24,983 nt of DNA from CAZXYS01 sp964645005. GTDB lineage: Bacteria > Bacteroidota > Ignavibacteria > Kapaibacteriales > UBA2268. A program made the translations under genes and the position numbers. The stretch lies in assembly GCA_964645005.1 (NCBI GenBank), contig CAZXYS010000048.1, forward strand, positions 1-24,983, given 5' to 3'. Shown piece by piece: positions 20,701-24,983 of the stretch. The notes beneath the pieces were generated by a model. It ran no database searches. It saw only the letters and a list, made by a program, of their open reading frames with translations, and had not been told where the DNA came from. Each line of letters begins with the position of its first letter. Position 1 is the first letter of the stretch.

Positions 20701-23508
20701 TCACTTATTCTCCGCATAAAACTTCTTCAAAGCATTGCCTGTATGGGAGTCTTTTTTCTTGGCAACTTCTTCCGGCGGTCCTATTGCGACAACCTCGCCT
20801 CCGCTCTCGCCTGCATCCGGACCGAGATCAATTACCCAGTCCGCTGAAGCTACTACATGAATATTATGCTCGATAATGATAACAGTATGCCCCATGTTCA
20901 CAAGCTGGCGGAAACAATCCAGCAGCTTCGATATATCGTCGAGGTGCAGCCCGGTAGTAGGCTCGTCAAATATGAAAAGAGAATCTGCCTGGCTGCGGGC
21001 TTCAAGGTGGCTGGCTAACTTTATCCGCTGCGACTCGCCGCCGGAAAGCATCGTACTCGGCTGCCCGAGCCGCAGATAGCCAAGCCCGACATCGTGAAGT
21101 ATCTGCAGCTTTTTCTTGATCTGATTCGAATTTTCAAACAGCTTCATCGCCTCATCGACAGTCATATTCAGGACATCGATGATCGACTGCCCTTTGTAAA
21201 GAATATTCCGTACTTCTTTCTTATAGCGCGTCCCTTTGCAAGCTTCGCATTCGAGGGAAACATCCGGCAGAAACTGCATATCAACCGTTACGTAGCCTTC
21301 GCCGTCGCAAACATCGCATCTGCCGCCGGGCACATTGAATGAAAAATACCCCGGTTTGAATCCCAGCTGCCGTGCTTCTGGTGCCTGCGCAAACAGTTCT
21401 CGGATAAAATCGAAAACTTTGGTGTAGGTGGCAGGTGTAGATCTTCTGGATTTTCCTATGGGCGACTGATCTACGAGCTCGATTTGCTCAATGTCGTCGC
21501 TGCCTTCTATCTTTTCGAATTTACCGACAGCTCCGCTATACCCGCCGCGGAATTTCTTGAGTCCGGCATATAATACATTATGTACCAATGTACTTTTGCC
21601 TGAACCGGATACACCGGATACGACGGTCATACTGTTTAATGGAAAATCAACGGATTCTATCTTCAGATTATGCTGCCGGGCGCCATGAATGGTAAGCTTT
21701 TTCTTAAGGTTCAATTTTTTCTTTTTGGGAATTTCCAGCTTTTTTTCGCCCGAAAGGTATTGACCGGTCAACGATTTCCCATTTTTTACAATATTTTCCA
21801 TATTGCCGGAATAGGTAAGATGACCGCCAAACTCGCCTGCGCCCGGTCCCAGATCTATAATGTGATCAGCCTTCTCGATTATTTGCGGCTCATGTTCTAC
21901 GATTATTATAGTATTTCCCAGATTCCGCAGCTTGAACATAATTCTCATCAGCCGGTTTATATCCCGCGGGTGCATACCTACACTCGGTTCATCAAGTACG
22001 TACAGCGTTCCCACGAGCGAGGAACCAAGCGCCGTAGAGAGGTTTATCCTCTGCGCTTCCCCCCCGGATAGAGTATGGGACAGTCTGTCCAGTGTCAAAT
22101 ACTCCAGACCGATATCCACCAGCAGCTGCAATCGCCAGCGAATCTCCCGCAGCACCTGTCCTGCGACCTTATCCTGATTAGTATCCAGTTTCAGATTTTG
22201 CACATAGTCAAGCAGTTTATCGAGGGGGATTTTAATTATTTGCGGAATATTCTTTCCGCCGATGAACACCTGCCTTGATGAAGTTCTAAGCCGCGAACCT
22301 CCGCAGGAATTGCAGGTAGTATATCCCCGATACCTGCTCATCATCACTCGGTACTGCACTTTGTAGGATTTCTCTTCCAGCAATTTATAGAATCCTTCAA
22401 TGCCTATGTATTCATCAGTTCCTTTCATAATGAATTCAATATCGCCCTCGGAAAGGCTGTGAACCGGTACATCTACCGGAATCCCTTTTCGTTCGGCAAC
22501 TTTTATCAAATTGCGCTGCAGGTGGGAAAAGCGCTGCGTCCTGAAGGGGTGGACCGCCCCTTTCCTGAGTGTGCGTGATTTATCCGGCAATATCAGGTCG
22601 ATGTCTATACCTATCGTTCTGCCGAATCCCTGGCAGCTCGGACAGGCGCCATAAGGATTATTGAAGGAAAAAAGCTTCGGTTCCGGCTCAAGGTAGAGTA
22701 TACCACACTCGGCGCACTCAAAGCGAGCGCTGTAATAGTGATCCTGCCGCTTGCCGAGATTTCTGATGGCAACCCTTCCTTCGCCGTATTTCATAGCCGT
22801 TTCAATGGATTCGTTGATTCTTGACAGAGACTCTTCATCTTTGCGGATAACAAGTCTGTCGGCGAGGATCATTACATCTTCCGCCCGCAGCCCGTCGGGG
22901 ACAGCTTCCTGCTCGGTATCGATGAAATTCTCGGAATCTTTTGTAATCACCCTGAAAAAACCGAGCTTTTTATAATCTTCGATGGCTTCCTTCACATTGC
23001 GTGTTTGTTCCGGCAGCGGGAACATAATGTAGATCTTTTCGCCGTCCTTCCATTTTTTCAATTCGCGGACAATTGTTTGCGGTGAATCTTTCCTCACCTG
23101 ATTGCCGCAATTCCGGCAGTAGGTAGTTCCCACCCTGCCGAAAAGCAGACGCAGATAATCATAGATCTCCGTGCTCGTACCTACCGTCGAGCGCGGATTT
23201 TTCGACGGCGGCTTTTGCTCGATGGCAATTGCCGGCGGCAGCCCTGCGATAGCATCCACATCCGGCTTGCCCATTCTTTCGAGAAACTGCCTCGCATAAG
23301 CTGACAGGGATTGCACGAAGCGCCTCTGCCCTTCAGCATATATCGTATCGAATGCCAGCGTCGATTTCCCTGACCCGCTGACGCCTGTTATCACCGTAAG
23401 CCGGTTGCGCGGTATTTCCACGCTTATATTCCGCAGATTATGCAGCCGCGCCCCTTTGACGGTGATATTCTTTCCATCTTTCTTTATTTCAGTCTTTGTT
23501 TCCGTCAT
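20701..23508 (-). CDS. uvrA: Excinuclease ABC subunit A
   Basis: 935 residues, full length. The damage-recognition ATPase of nucleotide excision repair, acting as a dimer with UvrB in the cytosol. Two ABC modules: first Walker A GVSGSGKST (42-50), second near residue 645 (GVSGSGKST again). Signatures LSGGEAQRINLSTALG and LSGGESQRIKLASHL (from 821) are each followed by DEP Walker B. Zinc sites: Cys264, 267, 288, 291 in the first module and Cys731, 734, 754, 757 in the second. N-terminus aligns with the family (VKGARLHNLRNISVEIPRN). Likely first gene of a unit with the RdhA-like and DUF4286 genes. I see no obvious LexA-type palindrome upstream. Confidence 0.97.
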   Translation of the reverse strand: MTETKTEIKKDGKNITVKGARLHNLRNISVEIPRNRLTVITGVSGSGKSTLAFDTIYAEGQRRFVQSLSAYARQFLERMGKPDVDAIAGLPPAIAIEQKPPSKNPRSTVGTSTEIYDYLRLLFGRVGTTYCRNCGNQVRKDSPQTIVRELKKWKDGEKIYIMFPLPEQTRNVKEAIEDYKKLGFFRVITKDSENFIDTEQEAVPDGLRAEDVMILADRLVIRKDEESLSRINESIETAMKYGEGRVAIRNLGKRQDHYYSARFECAECGILYLEPEPKLFSFNNPYGACPSCQGFGRTIGIDIDLILPDKSRTLRKGAVHPFRTQRFSHLQRNLIKVAERKGIPVDVPVHSLSEGDIEFIMKGTDEYIGIEGFYKLLEEKSYKVQYRVMMSRYRGYTTCNSCGGSRLRTSSRQVFIGGKNIPQIIKIPLDKLLDYVQNLKLDTNQDKVAGQVLREIRWRLQLLVDIGLEYLTLDRLSHTLSGGEAQRINLSTALGSSLVGTLYVLDEPSVGMHPRDINRLMRIMFKLRNLGNTIIIVEHEPQIIEKADHIIDLGPGAGEFGGHLTYSGNMENIVKNGKSLTGQYLSGEKKLEIPKKKKLNLKKKLTIHGARQHNLKIESVDFPLNSMTVVSGVSGSGKSTLVHNVLYAGLKKFRGGYSGAVGKFEKIEGSDDIEQIELVDQSPIGKSRRSTPATYTKVFDFIRELFAQAPEARQLGFKPGYFSFNVPGGRCDVCDGEGYVTVDMQFLPDVSLECEACKGTRYKKEVRNILYKGQSIIDVLNMTVDEAMKLFENSNQIKKKLQILHDVGLGYLRLGQPSTMLSGGESQRIKLASHLEARSQADSLFIFDEPTTGLHLDDISKLLDCFRQLVNMGHTVIIIEHNIHVVASADWVIDLGPDAGESGGEVVAIGPPEEVAKKKDSHTGNALKKFYAENK

Positions 23509-23778
23509 AATTCACTTAGTATAATCATTTTCGATTAAATGAAACATTCAATATAAAAATTATTCGGCTCGCAGGAAAGAAAATTTTGGGAAGCTCTTTA
23601 TTCTATTAAATGAATGTGCGGCTAAAATAAAATTTAGGCTCATGATTTTATAAATATTACTCATTTTGATCTCAAAAAAATCATTAAATAAAAATTCTTG
23701 CACTTTTAAAATTAATTTTGTTATTTGATAAATAAATTCTATTGTTTTTATTAACAAACTTTTAAAGAAAATACAAAA

Positions 23779-24192
23779 ATGCAATGGAAATCTCAATACT
23801 CGACAGGGGTTAGTCAAATTGATATTGAGCATCGTAATTTGGTGAACATGATAACCAAGCTTCAGAATAGTTTGGATGAAGGTTTAATTACCCATGAAAC
23901 CGGAATAGTATTGAAAGAATTGGTGGATTATACAAAATATCACTTTACTTCCGAAGAGAATTTCATGCAGCAAATAAAATTCCCTGAATATGAAAAACAC
24001 AAGGAATTGCACGTAGATCTCACAAACCAAATAATTGAAATATTGCAAAATCTCAAAAAAGGACAGAGAATAACAAGCATTGATCTCATTGACTTCCTCA
24101 AAGATTGGCTGCAGAAACACATCATCGACGAAGATAAAAAAATTGGTAAATATTACTTCGACCAGATTGAAAATGCTAAAAAGGACATTTGA
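23779..24192 (+). CDS. Bacteriohemerythrin
   Basis: 137 residues, a single-domain hemerythrin: a four-helix bundle with an oxygen-binding di-iron centre. All seven ligands of the family are present and correctly spaced: His18 (IEHRNL), His55 and Glu59 (HFTSEE), His74 and His78 (HKELH), His114 and Asp119 (HIIDED). The N-terminal aromatic/GVSQID segment is typical. No fused signalling domain, so a soluble oxygen carrier, sensor or iron/oxygen-stress protein. Divergent from uvrA across 270 AT-rich bases; no clear Shine-Dalgarno. A TAATTTTG at 23713-23720 could be a -7 element, but no TTTG is correctly placed upstream. Confidence 0.95.
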   Translation: MQWKSQYSTGVSQIDIEHRNLVNMITKLQNSLDEGLITHETGIVLKELVDYTKYHFTSEENFMQQIKFPEYEKHKELHVDLTNQIIEILQNLKKGQRITSIDLIDFLKDWLQKHIIDEDKKIGKYYFDQIENAKKDI

Positions 24193-24472
24193 AAAAGATA
24201 TTAAATTAAATCATTATCTTGATTTATTTTTAATCACAGATATAAACTTATTTTTACTTTCATTTTAGGAATTTTCTAATTAATTTTGAACCATATAATT
24301 TTAGTTCTTTATTTCATTGATTAAAAATTAGTTTTATAACCAGTTACAAAAATCCCATGTTACTGGATTTATAAGAATTTAACAACTCTTTGCTTTTTAA
24401 TTTTCTTTAATTTCTTACAATCTAAGATTTTTTTTATTAATTTTAAATTTAGTCTAATAATTGGGAGTAATT

Positions 24473-24983
24473 ATGTCAAATTTTAAAAATTATTATGCAT
24501 TACCGGTTATTGTTTCAGCTATTGCATTGATTGCTTTATTGGCAACTTGCAGCGATGATGATAATTCATCAGGTCCTTCAAGAGAAAATTTGATGACGGC
24601 AAAAATCAGCGGTGCAGAAACTCTGGATTTCAGCACAACAGAAGTCAACTATGTCCCAACTTACTTTCCCGATGGGGGATACACAATGAGAGTTGTTACC
24701 GGAGGTTTCTACAAGGATAATATCCAGTATGGGATAACTATTGCAGTTAATGATTTTGACGATGGCAAAACCAAATATGATATTCCCGACCAGGGTTATG
24801 GCTGGTTCGTAGTAACCATTGACGATAACAATAAGAGACAATATACTACAACTATTGAAGGCACTATAACTATTAGCAAGGTAACTGATAAAGCTATTAC
24901 TGCAACATTTGAATTCTCAGCCAAATTGATGATTGGGGAAGATATTGTTAAAATAACGGACGGGCAGGTTAAATTTTCGCGAT
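24473..24983 (+). CDS. Lipoprotein resembling DUF6252, truncated by window end
   Basis: 170 codons visible, open at the window end. GGGAG at 24463-24467 supports the ATG at 24473. The lipoprotein signal peptide ends LIALLATC with lipidation at Cys26, followed by SDDDNSSG, an acidic stretch as often seen in surface-exposed lipoproteins of this phylum. The mature part is beta-rich (ENLMTAKISGA, NIQYGITIAVNDF, TTTIEGTITISKVT, ITATFEFSAK, VKITDGQVKF). The closing pattern 'G-T-I-x-I ... x-G/A-T-F-x-F-x-A ... I-T-D-G-x' resembles DUF6252 proteins. Function unknown. Confidence 0.75.
   Translation, partial: MSNFKNYYALPVIVSAIALIALLATCSDDDNSSGPSRENLMTAKISGAETLDFSTTEVNYVPTYFPDGGYTMRVVTGGFYKDNIQYGITIAVNDFDDGKTKYDIPDQGYGWFVVTIDDNNKRQYTTTIEGTITISKVTDKAITATFEFSAKLMIGEDIVKITDGQVKFSR

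Noticed and set aside
24578..24841. 87-codon ORF on the - strand
   Set aside because: It is antisense to a lipoprotein gene with a clear signal peptide and ribosome binding site; no ribosome binding site or family of its own.

Overview
The window looks like chromosomal DNA from a free-living Gram-negative member of the Bacteroidota/Chlorobiota/Ignavibacteriota (FCB) assemblage. Four things support this. Several secreted proteins end in type IX secretion (T9SS) 'YPNP ... G.Y' sorting domains. A TTTG-N20-TAnnTTTG promoter of the Bacteroidota type precedes the tRNA gene. SpII lipoproteins are present. The gene order efp-accB-accC is known from this assemblage. I cannot place it at species level. 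Core genes are moderately GC-rich, while the surface-protein genes and several small accessory genes are clearly AT-rich.

Layout. 1-6.6 kb (+ strand) is an AT-rich surface-protein cluster: two paralogous proteins with YadA-like head repeats, a peptidase S74 chaperone domain and a T9SS tail, then a BNR/sortilin-type beta-propeller protein with a T9SS tail. 6.8-10.3 kb is more GC-rich: a dihydroorotate-dehydrogenase-like flavoprotein (+), a bidirectional terminator, ribD overlapping an upstream lipoprotein gene (-), and a divergent outer-membrane-like protein (+). 10.35-11.0 kb has no credible gene but holds a cluster of GTATCA/TGATAC motifs and a three-unit 48-bp hairpin repeat. 11.0-12.4 kb (-) holds a SEC-C-motif protein and an overlapping ORF that may be one frameshifted gene. 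A wHTH gene fragment follows.

12.9-16.0 kb is a - strand operon read in the order tRNA-Cys, efp, accB, accC, gcvH. It has a recognisable promoter at one end and a strong intrinsic terminator at the other. It joins translation of polyproline stretches, the biotin part of acetyl-CoA carboxylase and the lipoyl carrier of glycine cleavage. 16.3-18.9 kb is a gene graveyard: a broken PKD-type surface protein, an RHS-repeat tail, and a SpoIIE/PP2C phosphatase tail. Within it sits an intact DUF559 endonuclease flanked by direct copies of a palindromic repeat. 19.0-23.5 kb (-) is uvrA, a membrane-anchored reductive-dehalogenase-like Fe-S protein, and a DUF4286 protein whose start overlaps the previous stop. 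The window closes with a bacteriohemerythrin (+) and a lipoprotein cut by the window end (+).

Best candidates for something new are: trimeric-adhesin-type fibres that carry a T9SS tail and a Cys in place of the S74 catalytic Ser; the DUF559 nuclease with its flanking palindromes as a possible mobile unit; and the RdhA-like protein with three N-terminal membrane helices.
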